A stretch of DNA of 64,000 bases from Azospirillum sp. SYSU D00513 (GTDB taxonomy: Bacteria > Pseudomonadota > Alphaproteobacteria > Azospirillales > Azospirillaceae): positions 1 to 64,000 of the forward strand of contig NZ_JAFIQV010000016.1 of NCBI RefSeq assembly GCF_017356015.1, read 5' to 3'. Positions 1-8,705 of the stretch are shown piece after piece (position 1 is the stretch's first letter; the number at the start of each line of letters is the position of its first letter). The notes beneath the pieces were generated by a model. The model had not been told where the DNA came from and ran no database searches. It saw only the letters and a list, made by a program, of their open reading frames with translations. Position numbers and translations under genes: made by a program.

Positions 1-41
1 CGGTCCCCCTCACCCTCCCAGCCCTGGCGGGCTGGGCCCCG

Positions 42-64
42 CCCTCTCCCCAGCGGGGAGAGGG
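42..64. repeat. Extragenic palindrome at left edge
   Basis: Perfect 10-bp inverted repeat (CCCTCTCCCC, loop AGC, GGGGAGAGGG), preceded at about 23-40 by a second small stem (CAGCCC/GGGCTG). It sits in non-coding DNA and looks like a REP-type extragenic palindrome common in GC-rich alphaproteobacteria. It could also be the end of a terminator for a gene left of the window. A shorter palindrome, AGCGCATATGCGCT, lies at 85-98. Nothing else is recognisable in 1-208. Confidence 0.5.
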
Positions 65-208
65 AGAAAACGGCCGTCAAAGTTAGCGCATATGCGCTTT
101 TGCGGGGACGACGGAGAGGTACTTGTTTTCCCAGCAGGTCGTAACCTTGCGTTCTTCTTCCGCGTTGTAGCATTTCCGTCTTGAGCCTTTGCGCCTGCCC
201 GAACCCCC

Positions 209-1312
209 TCACCCCTCCTTCGGGAAGTGCCGCCCCTCGCCGAGCTTGTCCTCGATGTAGAGCATGTTGATCAGCACCAGGGCGACGACGGCCAGCGGAG
301 TCGCCAGGAACATGCCGAGGATGCCGAAGAGAAGGCCGCCGGCGGCGATGGCGCCCAGCGTGATGACGGGGGGCAGGTCCACGACGCGCTTCTGCATCAT
401 GGGCAGGACGAGGTTGCCCTCGATCTGCTGGATCAGGATGTAGAGGCCGGCGACCCACAGCGCGTCGTTGGGCGACTGGGCGAAGGCGATCAGCAGGGCC
501 GGCACGGCGGCGATGAAGGGGCCGATCAGCGGCACGAACTCCATCAGGGCCGCGATCAGCCCCAGGGCCGGCGCGGCGGGGATCCCGAGCAGCAGCAGGC
601 CGCCGGTGGTCAGCAGCCCGACCACGGCCATGGAGGCGAGCTGGCCGATCAGCCATTTCCACAAGGACCCGCCCATCACGTCCATCACCTCCTCCGCGCG
701 GGTGTGGCCGCGCGGGGGCACCAGCAGGACCACGCCGCGCCGGTACAGGCCGGGGGAGGCCGCCAGATAGATGGCGGTGAACAGCACCACCACCGCGTCG
801 CCCAGGAAGGACATCACCCCCGTCGCCACCGACTGCACCCGCGACAGCAGCGAGGCGGAAGAGCCCTGCTGGGTGATCTGGTCCTGGATCTCCGGTGGGA
901 GCTGCCCGATGGCGGCGTTGACCTGCTGGCTGAGCTGCCCGAACTGGCCGAGCAGCGATTGCCCCATCAGGAAGCCGCCGCCGACCACCAGCCCGGCGAG
1001 CGCCACCAGCACGAGACCCAGCGCCCAGCCCTGGGGCAGCCACGTCCAGCGGTGCACCCCCTGCGCCATGTGCTGGAGCAGGATGGCGAAGAGCACGCCG
1101 GTGAAGACCAGCAGCAGGGCATTGGCCACCTGCCAGCAGAGGAACAGCACGGCGCCGATGCCGGCCGCGATCAGCACCTTCCAGGTGAAGATCTTCAGCT
1201 CGGTCGAGATCCGCCGGTCAGGCGGGCGCCCGGCCGTCTCCTCCTCGATCCGCGCCGCCCGCTCGGCCGCCTGCCGCGTGCCGCTCCTGTCCCCCGTGCC
1301 GGTGTCGTTCAT
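209..1312 (-). CDS. AI-2E family transporter (PerM/TqsA-like permease)
   Basis: Predicted inner-membrane protein of 367 aa. It has several strongly hydrophobic segments: two near residues 45-90, one near 165-185, and a cluster from about 210 to the C-terminus. The C-terminal half carries the family block GPFIAAVPALLIAF, then an EGNLVLPMMQKR-type motif followed by LPPV, then FGILGMFLATPLAVV. Family members export small molecules or ions, and substrates are usually unknown. I chose the ATG at 1312. The reading frame is open 47 codons further upstream, but that extension is Arg-rich and unlike a membrane-protein N-terminus. The gene stands alone on the minus strand and is divergent from the dehydrogenase operon. 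Family assignment is firm; substrate is unknown. Confidence 0.85.
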   Translation of the reverse strand: MNDTGTGDRSGTRQAAERAARIEEETAGRPPDRRISTELKIFTWKVLIAAGIGAVLFLCWQVANALLLVFTGVLFAILLQHMAQGVHRWTWLPQGWALGLVLVALAGLVVGGGFLMGQSLLGQFGQLSQQVNAAIGQLPPEIQDQITQQGSSASLLSRVQSVATGVMSFLGDAVVVLFTAIYLAASPGLYRRGVVLLVPPRGHTRAEEVMDVMGGSLWKWLIGQLASMAVVGLLTTGGLLLLGIPAAPALGLIAALMEFVPLIGPFIAAVPALLIAFAQSPNDALWVAGLYILIQQIEGNLVLPMMQKRVVDLPPVITLGAIAAGGLLFGILGMFLATPLAVVALVLINMLYIEDKLGEGRHFPKEG

Positions 1313-1443
1313 TCCATCCTCGCGCGTCCTGGTGCGGGTGAAACGGCACCGGACGCGAAGAGTTGCAGGGCGCTCGGCTTCCGCGTCAGAGCGTGCCCCC
1401 CGTGACCTCTTCCGTCCAGGGACCGAACCAGGCCGAATGGCTA

Positions 1444-1472
1444 TTGCTGGCATAGCCAGATATGCCTTAAAT
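1444..1472 (+). promoter_or_regulatory. Possible sigma-70-type promoter for the dehydrogenase operon
   Basis: TTGCTG at 1444-1449, a 17-base spacer, and TTAAAT at 1467-1472, about 105 bases ahead of the first gene. A GC-rich inverted repeat follows at 1512-1536 (CTACC...GGTAG ends, CCGGCGG/CCGCCGG core) in what would be the 5' leader. This is an eye match only. The rest of 1313-1577 shows nothing else. Confidence 0.35.
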
Positions 1473-1577
1473 TGTACCTACTTTGGATAGGGACGCCTGA
1501 CGCGCGCATGCTCTACCCCGGCGGAAGCCGCCGGTAGGAGCGCCTGGGCAACGGTACACGTCTTTTCATGCGGGAGT

Positions 1578-2189
1578 ATGCTCATGGAGGAAGGCGCGAG
1601 GACGGACCAGGGCGGCGCCACGCGGCGCGAGCTGCTGGCCGGGCTGGCGGGCGCGGCGGTCGTGGCGGCCCTGCCGGGCGTGGCGACTGTGCCTGTCGCG
1701 GAAGCGGCAGAAGCGGCGTCCAAGCCGCTGATGATGCCCCACGACTTTCTCACGGCTTCGTCCAAGCTGTGCGGGCTGGAACTCGACCGGAGCTACATTC
1801 AGCTGGGCACCAGCATCTGGCGGACGCTGGCGGCGCTGCCGGAGGGCAAGGACTACGCGGACCTCTGCCGGATCGCGCTGGACACCCCGGACGAGGAGCT
1901 GGCGCAAAAGCTGGGCAAGGACTCGCCCCATTGGGAGATGACCCGGACGCTGGTCGCCACCTGGTACACCGGCATGGTGCCCGCCAAAGAAAACACCAAG
2001 GAAGACGCCCCGGCATCCTGCCCGGATTCGCCCCTGCCCTACGGCACGCTGAGCGACGGCGCTCATGTGATCACCTACGACGAGGCGCTGGCCTGGACGG
2101 TCTGCGAGAGCTTCACCAAGCCCTCGGCCACCTGCGGCGGCCCCTTCGGCTACTGGCATGAACCGCCCACCGGCGCCCAGCCGGCCTGA
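1578..2189 (+). CDS. FAD-dependent sugar/sorbitol dehydrogenase small (gamma) subunit, Tat signal
   Basis: 203-aa exported protein. It begins with a twin-arginine signal (RRELLAGLAGAAVVAALPG) ending near residue 45. The mature part (KPLMMPHDFLTASSKLCG... LAQKLGKDS... TWYTGMV... TYDEALAWTVCESFTKPSATCGGPFGYWH) resembles the small subunits of membrane-bound FAD sorbitol, glucose and gluconate dehydrogenases. In those enzymes this subunit acts as chaperone and Tat 'hitch-hiker' for the catalytic subunit. Immediately downstream (9 bases) is the GMC subunit, which lacks its own signal, as expected. Start: ATG at 1578 or in-frame ATG at 1584; GGGAG at 1572-1576 is spaced better for 1584. Confidence 0.8.
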   Translation: MLMEEGARTDQGGATRRELLAGLAGAAVVAALPGVATVPVAEAAEAASKPLMMPHDFLTASSKLCGLELDRSYIQLGTSIWRTLAALPEGKDYADLCRIALDTPDEELAQKLGKDSPHWEMTRTLVATWYTGMVPAKENTKEDAPASCPDSPLPYGTLSDGAHVITYDEALAWTVCESFTKPSATCGGPFGYWHEPPTGAQPA

Positions 2190-2198
2190 GGAGACGAC

Positions 2199-3908
2199 AT
2201 GAACCCGATCCAGGAAAACGAACCGGCCCGCGAGCGGCTGTCCGCCGACGTGGTCGTGATCGGCGCGGGCATCGCCGGCGGCCTGATGGCCTATGAGCTG
2301 GCGCGCCAGAAGCGCAAGGTGCTGATCCTCGAGGCCGGACCGGACATCGACCGCACCGAGGCCGTCCGGCGCTTCCGCTCGGAGCCTGTGAAGCGCGCCA
2401 ACTCGCCCTACGAGATGGCTCACTACGCGCCCTACCCCAGCGATGAAACACCCTGGACGTTCTACGGCCAGCAGGGCCCGAAGGCGGGCGATTCGCCGCG
2501 GGTCCAGGCTCCGTTCCAGGGTCTGTACATCCGTGGAGTCGGCGGCGCGTCCTGGCACTTCACGGGCCATGCCGAGCGCTTCCAGATCAACGATTTCCGC
2601 ATGAAGAGCGTCTATGGCGTCGGGCAGGACTGGCCCGTGTCCTACGCGGAGCTGGAGCCCTTCTACCACCGGGCCGAGGCGGCCTGGGGCGTGGCCGGCG
2701 GGCCGGACACCATAGCACCGCCGCGCAGCACGCCCTATCCCATGCCGCCGGTGCCCATCTCCTGGCTCGACCGCTCCATCGCGCGGGCGGCGGAGCCGCT
2801 GGGCTGGGGTGTCGGCGGCTACCCGCACGCCCGCGTGTCGCTGCCGGAGGGCTATGACGGCCGCCCGCAATGCTGCGGCAATGCGAGCTGCCGCTTCATC
2901 TGCCCGATCGGCGCGAAGTATGACGGCTCGGTCCATGTGCACAAGGCGGTGCAGGCCGGCGCCGATCTGAAGCACGGGCGCGTGGTCTACAACGTCGAGA
3001 TCGGGACCGACGGCCGGATCAAGGCGGTGCAGTACCGCCTGTCCGACGGCGGCTGGGGCGAGGCACGGGGCAAGCTGTTCATCCTCGCCGCCCACGCCAT
3101 CGAGACGCCGAAGCTGCTGCTGATGTCCACGAACCAGCGGGCGCGCGGCGTCGCCAACAGCTCCAACCTCGTCGGGCGCAACCTGATGTGCAACGTGGAC
3201 GCCGACACGATGGGTTACGCGCCGCAGCCGGTCTGGCCCTTCCGCGGCCCGGTCAGCGCCACGGGCGGCGTGACGGGCCTGCGCGACGGCGCCTTCCGCT
3301 CCCAACGGGCGGCGGCGGCGACCTTCATCGTCAACGGCGGCTTCGACATGACGCAGGGGCCGATGAAGGAGGCGATGCAGGCGCTCCACGAGGGCACGAT
3401 CGGGTCGGCCTTGAGCGAGCGGGTGCGCGAGAACACGGCGCGTCAGGTGCATCTGTCCAGCTCCATCGAGGTGCTGCCGGACGAGCGCAACGGCGTGGTT
3501 CCGGACCTGAGCCGGCGCGACTCGCTCGGAATCCCGCTGCCCCAGGTGGACTTCCGCGTGGACGAATACTCCATCGCGGGCTGGAAGGCCGCGGCCGAGC
3601 GCGACCGGGACATCCTGCGCAACATGGGGGCGAGGGACATCACCTCGCCGCTGGACTGCATGGGCAAGGACGGGCCGGACAACACGCAGCTGACGGTCGA
3701 TTACGCGATCCTCGGCGGCACCGCCGTGATGGGCGAGAACCCGAAGACCTCCGTGGTGAACAGCTACTGCCAGAGCCACGACCACGGGAACCTCTTCATC
3801 GTCGGCACCTCGGCCTACCCGACCATCTCGATCTGCTCGCCCTCGCTGACGCTGGCCGCGCTCGCCCTGCGGGCGACCGACCACATCGTCGCGACGTCGC
3901 TCGCGTGA
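2199..3908 (+). CDS. GMC oxidoreductase, FAD-dependent dehydrogenase catalytic subunit
   Basis: 569 aa. The N-terminal dinucleotide-binding motif VVVIGAGIAGGLMAYELA is followed by LILEAG; the C-terminal GMC signature is FIVGTSAYPTISICSPSLT. A cysteine cluster CCGNASC-RFIC (C225, C226, C231, C235) has the spacing described for the 3Fe-4S cluster of Burkholderia-type FAD glucose dehydrogenase alpha subunits. No signal peptide is seen, consistent with co-export on the Tat-dependent small subunit upstream. The reaction is inferred to be oxidation of a sugar or polyol in the periplasm; the substrate cannot be read from sequence. Unlike classical three-subunit enzymes, no cytochrome c gene follows; a multicopper oxidase follows after 11 bases instead. 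Confidence 0.85.
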   Translation: MNPIQENEPARERLSADVVVIGAGIAGGLMAYELARQKRKVLILEAGPDIDRTEAVRRFRSEPVKRANSPYEMAHYAPYPSDETPWTFYGQQGPKAGDSPRVQAPFQGLYIRGVGGASWHFTGHAERFQINDFRMKSVYGVGQDWPVSYAELEPFYHRAEAAWGVAGGPDTIAPPRSTPYPMPPVPISWLDRSIARAAEPLGWGVGGYPHARVSLPEGYDGRPQCCGNASCRFICPIGAKYDGSVHVHKAVQAGADLKHGRVVYNVEIGTDGRIKAVQYRLSDGGWGEARGKLFILAAHAIETPKLLLMSTNQRARGVANSSNLVGRNLMCNVDADTMGYAPQPVWPFRGPVSATGGVTGLRDGAFRSQRAAAATFIVNGGFDMTQGPMKEAMQALHEGTIGSALSERVRENTARQVHLSSSIEVLPDERNGVVPDLSRRDSLGIPLPQVDFRVDEYSIAGWKAAAERDRDILRNMGARDITSPLDCMGKDGPDNTQLTVDYAILGGTAVMGENPKTSVVNSYCQSHDHGNLFIVGTSAYPTISICSPSLTLAALALRATDHIVATSLA

Positions 3909-3919
3909 AGGGGGGAACC

Positions 3920-5434
3920 ATGACCTTCTCCATCAGCCGCCGCGCCCTGCTGGAAGGCGGGCTCTGCGCGGCGGCCGCCGCAGCAGGCGCCGGGACGATG
4001 CTCCTTCTCAACCGCCCGGCCAAGGGCCGGGCGGCGGACGGGCTTCCCGTCACCGGCCAGCCGCTGGCCCAGCCGCACGAGGTCCGGTCGAAGAACCGGC
4101 TGCTCGCGACCGACATCCATGCCCGTTACGCCCGGCACGACCTCGCCGGGCGGCCCGTCCACCTGCGCGGCTACGACGGGCTGCCGGTCGGGCGCACGCT
4201 GCGGCTGCGGGCCGGCGACGAGCTTCGCCTGCACCTGCACAACGACCTGCCCTGGGAAGCGGTGGAGGGAACCTGCACGACGCGTCCGGACCGCGAGAAC
4301 GTCCCGCATGCCTTCAACGCGACGAACATGCACCTGCACGGGCTGCACGTCTCGCCGATGCAGCCGGGCGACGACATCCTGCTGACCCTGGCGCCGAAGC
4401 CGGTGAGCGGCCTGGAGAAAAAACAGACGCTCCCCAGCGACTACCGCTACGCCTACCAAATTCCGGCGGACCATCCGCCGGGGACCTACTGGTACCACGC
4501 GCACCATCACGGCTCGGTCGCCCTGCAGGTGTCGAGCGGCATGGCCGGCTGCCTGATCGTCGAAGGGGCGGTGGACGACATCCCCGAGATCAGGGCCGCC
4601 CGCGAGGTGGTCCTGATGGTGCAGAGCCAGACGGTGGACCCGGACGGCACCTGCGAGCGGGAAGCGCTGCTGGAGCAGTCCGGCCCGACCTACGTCAACG
4701 CCCAGCTCCAGCCCGTCCTCACCATGAAGCCGGGCGAGGTGCAGCGCTGGCGGGTCGTCAACGCGACGCACGACCGGTCCCTGTGGCTGGCGCCGCCGGA
4801 TGTCATGGGCACCGCGCTCCTCTGCACCGACGGCAACCCGCTGCCGGCGGCCAAGGCCCTGACCGGCCCGATGCGGCTGGTCCCCGGCAACCGCGCCGAC
4901 CTTCTGGTGCGGGCGCCGCAACGGGCGGGCCGCTACGCCGTGGACGGCGGCCCCAACATCGGGACGCTGTTCACGATCGTGGTGCACGAGGCGCCGGCCC
5001 TGGACCAGGTCCTCTTCACCGGCGCCCTGCCCTCCTACCGCGCGCTGGAGCCGATCCGGGACGAGGAGGTCACCATGGGCCGGCGGCTGGAGTTCGGGAT
5101 GACCGGCGGCCCACCGCACCCGACCTACACCATCAATGGCGTTCCCTTCACCTGCCGGGATCCCTGGGAGATCCCGCTGGGCGCCGTCGAGGAGTGGGAG
5201 ATCTACAACCAGACCAACGAGATCCACCCCTTCCACATCCACGTGAACCCGTTCCAGATGCTGTCCGGCGGCCTCGTGGAGCCGGGGTTGTGGCTCGACA
5301 CCGTGGAGTTGCCGCCGAACAAGCGCGTGCGCTTCCGCACCCGCTTCGCGGACTTCCGCGGCACCTTCGTCTTCCACTGCCACACCTTGCAGCACGAGGA
5401 CATGGGCATGATGCAGGCCATCACCGTGACGTGA
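3920..5434 (+). CDS. Tat-exported multicopper oxidase
   Basis: 504 aa. The N-terminus (SRRALLEGG, then an Ala-rich core) is a twin-arginine signal. All four copper-binding motifs are present: HLHGLH (H138, H140), YWYHAHHHG (H193, H195), HPFHIH (H436, H439, H441) and HCHTLQHEDMGM (H486, C487, H488, H493, M498). The type 1, 2 and 3 sites therefore look intact and a laccase/bilirubin-oxidase-like O2-reducing enzyme is expected in the periplasm. Start: ATG at 3920 preceded by GGGGGGAA; the frame is open far upstream inside the GMC gene but that part is an antiframe. It is probably co-transcribed with the two dehydrogenase genes and may take their electrons (inference). Confidence 0.88.
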   Translation: MTFSISRRALLEGGLCAAAAAAGAGTMLLLNRPAKGRAADGLPVTGQPLAQPHEVRSKNRLLATDIHARYARHDLAGRPVHLRGYDGLPVGRTLRLRAGDELRLHLHNDLPWEAVEGTCTTRPDRENVPHAFNATNMHLHGLHVSPMQPGDDILLTLAPKPVSGLEKKQTLPSDYRYAYQIPADHPPGTYWYHAHHHGSVALQVSSGMAGCLIVEGAVDDIPEIRAAREVVLMVQSQTVDPDGTCEREALLEQSGPTYVNAQLQPVLTMKPGEVQRWRVVNATHDRSLWLAPPDVMGTALLCTDGNPLPAAKALTGPMRLVPGNRADLLVRAPQRAGRYAVDGGPNIGTLFTIVVHEAPALDQVLFTGALPSYRALEPIRDEEVTMGRRLEFGMTGGPPHPTYTINGVPFTCRDPWEIPLGAVEEWEIYNQTNEIHPFHIHVNPFQMLSGGLVEPGLWLDTVELPPNKRVRFRTRFADFRGTFVFHCHTLQHEDMGMMQAITVT

Positions 5435-5559
5435 CGGGAACCGGATCCGTGTTCGCTCCTAGACGTTGGCGTTAATCCGCTTTCCTGACTGTTCGCGGGA
5501 CTCCGGCGCTCTATTTGAAGTGGGAAGCCAAGGAGTCATTCTCGCTGATAGTCGACTTG

Positions 5560-5591
5560 AAGCCCGCCTCTCGGAGGCGGGCTTTTTCTTT
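5560..5591 (+). terminator. Rho-independent terminator
   Basis: Perfect 11-bp stem AAGCCCGCCTC / GAGGCGGGCTT with a TCG loop (5560-5584), followed by TTTCTTTG. It ends transcription on the plus strand 126 bases after the multicopper oxidase stop. The minus strand has no T-run after the stem. The DNA between 5435 and 5559 has no coding potential I trust; it could be a 3' UTR or a small RNA using this terminator. Confidence 0.85.
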
Positions 5592-5677
5592 GCAGTGCAG
5601 CACGGGCGGGAGCGCGGTCGCTTTACGCTCCGCCGTCCCCTCCTTCCCGGCGCAAGGCTGGAATGCCCCGGAATGGT

Positions 5678-5706
5678 TAGACAATGGGCAAGCTCAAGCC
5701 TAGATT
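5678..5706 (+). promoter_or_regulatory. Putative sigma-70-type promoter for the HPP-CBS gene
   Basis: TAGACA at 5678-5683, a 17-base spacer, TAGATT at 5701-5706. This lies in a relatively AT-rich island about 120 bases before the chosen GTG start. Pattern match by eye. The remaining sequence of 5592-5825 shows no gene. Confidence 0.45.
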
Positions 5707-5825
5707 TTCCGCATGGCGCACAAAATACCGGCATCAGACCGTGGCGATCCCGCGCCGGGTCGCTAAACTTCCCAATCCGGCGCCGCTCATCGGGCGCCCC
5801 CGCAGGACATTCCGGAGTTCCACAG

Positions 5826-7007
5826 GTGACAGCAGCACGCGACGCCCGGAAACGCTGGTTCCTCAGCTTCGCCCCTTCCCCGATGAACGTGAACTGGACC
5901 GAACGGCTGCGCGCCTGCCTCGGTGCGCTGGTCGGGCTGCTCGCGACCGGGCTGGCGACGCGCGCGGCGGTCGGGCCGGGGGCCGACTGGCCGCTGCTGA
6001 TCGCGCCGATGGGGGCGTCGGCGGTGCTGCTCTTCGCCGCCCCGGCGAGCCCGCTGGCGCAGCCCTGGTCGATCATCGGCGGCAACCTGACGGCGGCGCT
6101 GGTCGGCGTGACCTGCGCCCGCTGGATCGGGGATCCGTTCATCGCCGCCGCCGCCGCCGCCTCCGTCGCCATCGGGCTGATGTTCGCGCTGCGCTGCCTG
6201 CACCCGCCGAGCGGTGCCGTGGCGCTCACGGCGGTGCTCGGCGGGCCGGCGGTGCACGCCCAGGGCTACGGCTTCGTGCTGGCGCCGGTCCTGCTGAATT
6301 CCGTCATCATCCTGTCCGTCGCCATCCTCTTCAACAACCTGACCCGGCGCCGCTACCCGCACCAGGCCGAACCGGCGCCCGTCCGGACCACCGCCGACGC
6401 GCCCCCGGGCGAGCGGATCGGCTTCACCTCCGCCGATCTGGACGAGGTGCTGAAGCAATACAACCAGGTGCTCGACATCAGCCGGGACGATCTCGACAGC
6501 CTGTTCCGCCAGGCGGAGATGAAGGCCTACCACCGGCGCTTCGGCGAGATCACCTGCGCCGACATCATGTCGCGCGACGTGGTCGCCGTGAGAGCGGACG
6601 AGGAGGTCCAGCAGGTCTGGAACCGGATGCGCCGGCACCAGGTCAAGGCCGTTCCCGTCATCGACGCGGAGCGCCGGGTGGTCGGCATCGTCACCCAGAC
6701 CGACTTCCTGACCCACGCCAACTGGAGCCCGCGCGAAAGCGTGCTGGCGGGCCTGCGCCGCCTGCTGGGCCGCGCGGTTCCGGCGCGCATCGGCCGGTCG
6801 CGCGTCGCCGCCGACATCATGACGCAGCCGGTCCGAACGGCGCCCGGCGGCAAACCCATCGCCGAGCTGGTCCCGCTGATGTCCAGCCTGCGGCTGCACC
6901 AGATCCCCGTCGTGGACGAAGCCGGAAAGCTCGTGGGGGTCGTGACCCAATCGGACCTCGTCGCCGGGCTCTACCAGGGCCGGCTGAACGAGCGTTTCGT
7001 GGCGTGA
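5826..7007 (+). CDS. HPP family membrane protein with two CBS domains
   Basis: 393 aa. Residues about 20-170 contain four hydrophobic segments of the HPP family (LIAPMGASAVLLFAAP, PWSIIGGNLTAALVG, LHPPSGAVALTAVLGG, VLLNSVIILSVAILFNN). Residues about 245-390 hold a CBS pair: DIMSRDVVAV...VVGIVTQTDFL, then DIMTQPVRT...LVGVVTQSDLV. HPP proteins have been linked to nitrite transport; CBS pairs usually bind adenine nucleotides and regulate the attached domain. I chose GTG at 5826 because GGAG at 5814-5817 is correctly spaced. ATG at 5883 is the alternative; the longer open frame upstream runs through the terminator and is not coding. Function beyond the family is unknown. Confidence 0.82.
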   Translation: MTAARDARKRWFLSFAPSPMNVNWTERLRACLGALVGLLATGLATRAAVGPGADWPLLIAPMGASAVLLFAAPASPLAQPWSIIGGNLTAALVGVTCARWIGDPFIAAAAAASVAIGLMFALRCLHPPSGAVALTAVLGGPAVHAQGYGFVLAPVLLNSVIILSVAILFNNLTRRRYPHQAEPAPVRTTADAPPGERIGFTSADLDEVLKQYNQVLDISRDDLDSLFRQAEMKAYHRRFGEITCADIMSRDVVAVRADEEVQQVWNRMRRHQVKAVPVIDAERRVVGIVTQTDFLTHANWSPRESVLAGLRRLLGRAVPARIGRSRVAADIMTQPVRTAPGGKPIAELVPLMSSLRLHQIPVVDEAGKLVGVVTQSDLVAGLYQGRLNERFVA

Positions 7008-7073
7008 CGGGCCGGAGCGATCAAGGTGCCGGGCACCGATTAACCTGTCCGGTTCAGGCCGTTTGGATATAGC

Positions 7074-8705
7074 ATGCCGCACCGGGTTGGTCGGTCCGAC
7101 GGCACTCTCCATCTCCGATGCTTACCCGCGTTTTTTTGGATATGGAAACTGCCCTTGCCCCCGACCTCCACCCCGCCCCTTGCTCCTGCCGGCAAGGCCC
7201 GCACCGGCGTCCCCGGCCTTGACGACGTGCTGTCCGGCGGCCTCACGCGCGGACGCTTCTACCTGCTCGAGGGCAATCCGGGCACCGGCAAGACCACGGT
7301 CGCGCTGCAATTCCTGCTGGAGGGGGCGGCGCGGGGCGAGCGGGGGCTCTACATCACCCTGTCGGAAACGGCGCAGGAGCTGATCGACGGCGCCGCCTCG
7401 CACGGCTGGGGCCTGGACGGGATCGAGGTGTTCGAACTCGTGCCGCCCGAAAGCCTTCTGGACAGCGACCAGCAGCAGAGCCTGCTCTATTCATCGGACC
7501 TGGAACTCGGCGAGACGACGCGGCTGATCTTCGAAGCGGTGGAGCGGGTCAGGCCGTCACGCGTCGTTCTGGACAGCCTGTCCGAAATTCGGCTGCTCGC
7601 CCAGGGATCGCTGCGCTACCGCCGCCAGATCCTCGCGCTGAAGCATTATTTCACCCGTTATGGCGCCACCGTGCTGCTGCTGGACGACATGACGGCCGAC
7701 CCGAACGACAAGACCGTGCACAGCGTGGCGCACGGGGTGGTGCGGCTGGAGGAGCTGTCGCCCGATTACGGCGCCGAGCGGCGGCGGCTGCGCGTCGTCA
7801 AGTACCGCGGCCAGGCCTACCGGGGCGGCTACCATGATTTCACCATCGGCAAGGGGGGCGTCACCGCTTTCCCGCGCCTTGTCGCGGCCGAGCACAAGAC
7901 CGACTTCGCCCGCGAGCCCCTGACCAGCGGCATCGGCGAGCTGGACTCCCTGCTCGGCGGCGGCGTCGAGCGTGGAACGAGCGCCGTCATCCTCGGCCCG
8001 TCGGGGACCGGCAAGTCCCTGTTCACCCTGCGCTTCGCGGCCTCGGCCGTGGAGCGCGGCGAGCGCGCCGCCCTGTTCGTCTTCGAGGAGGAACTCGGCC
8101 TCATGACGGAGCGTGCCAGGGCAATGGGCATGGATCTGGATGGGATGCGGGAAGGCGGGAACCTGTTCATCGAGCAGGTGGACGCCGCGGAGCTGTCGCC
8201 CGGCGAGTTCGCGCACAAGGTCCGGGACCGTGTGGACCGTTCGGGCGTCAGGACGGTCGTGATCGACAGCCTGAACGGCTATCAGACCGCGATGCCGGAC
8301 GAAAGATTCCTCATCCTGCACATGCACGAGTTGCTTCAGTATCTGAACCGGCAGGGGGCCACGACCTTCCTCACCGTGGCCCAGCATGGGCTGGTCGGGG
8401 ACATGAAATCGCCCGTGGACATGACCTATCTTGCCGACACGGTGCTGCTGCTGCGCTATTTCGAGGCGATCGGCGAGGTGCGCCGGGCGATCTCGGTGAT
8501 CAAGAAGCGGAGCGGCGCGCACGAAAGCACGATCCGGGAATTCCGGATCGGCGGCGGCGGCATCGCCATCGGCGAGCCGCTTCAGGATTTCCAGGGCGTC
8601 CTGCGCGGCGTGCCCACCTGGGTCGGCCATGACGGACCCGGATTCAGGGCCGCATCCGCACTCGCACCCGGCCCCGGGCCCGGGCCCGGGGATGAAGGGG
8701 ATTGA
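7074..8705 (+). CDS. KaiC-like RecA-fold ATPase (circadian clock protein family)
   Basis: 543 aa with two tandem KaiC domains. Each has a Walker A: GNPGTGKTT (from about residue 67) and GPSGTGKS (about residue 308), with Walker B-like VVLDSLSEIRLL and VVIDSLNGYQ and the LxGGLxRG / LLGGGVERGT entries. The C-terminus is a low-complexity Pro-Gly tail. Proteobacterial KaiC-like proteins are commonly next to sensor kinases and act in stress or redox signalling rather than a true clock, since no kaiA or kaiB is here. The start is uncertain: ATG at 7074 is used, but a TTG about 80 bases downstream would remove an atypical N-terminus. It overlaps the next gene by four bases (TTGA), suggesting translational coupling. 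Confidence 0.85.
   Translation: MPHRVGRSDGTLHLRCLPAFFWIWKLPLPPTSTPPLAPAGKARTGVPGLDDVLSGGLTRGRFYLLEGNPGTGKTTVALQFLLEGAARGERGLYITLSETAQELIDGAASHGWGLDGIEVFELVPPESLLDSDQQQSLLYSSDLELGETTRLIFEAVERVRPSRVVLDSLSEIRLLAQGSLRYRRQILALKHYFTRYGATVLLLDDMTADPNDKTVHSVAHGVVRLEELSPDYGAERRRLRVVKYRGQAYRGGYHDFTIGKGGVTAFPRLVAAEHKTDFAREPLTSGIGELDSLLGGGVERGTSAVILGPSGTGKSLFTLRFAASAVERGERAALFVFEEELGLMTERARAMGMDLDGMREGGNLFIEQVDAAELSPGEFAHKVRDRVDRSGVRTVVIDSLNGYQTAMPDERFLILHMHELLQYLNRQGATTFLTVAQHGLVGDMKSPVDMTYLADTVLLLRYFEAIGEVRRAISVIKKRSGAHESTIREFRIGGGGIAIGEPLQDFQGVLRGVPTWVGHDGPGFRAASALAPGPGPGPGDEGD

Noticed and set aside
1566..3884. 772-codon minus-strand frame opposite the dehydrogenase genes
   Set aside because: No domain, His/Arg/Gln-rich; the plus strand has Tat, GMC and FAD-binding motifs with ribosome-binding sites.
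5435..5559. Small coding gene after the multicopper oxidase
   Set aside because: Short frames here lack ribosome-binding sites and recognisable composition; a 3' UTR or small RNA is more likely.
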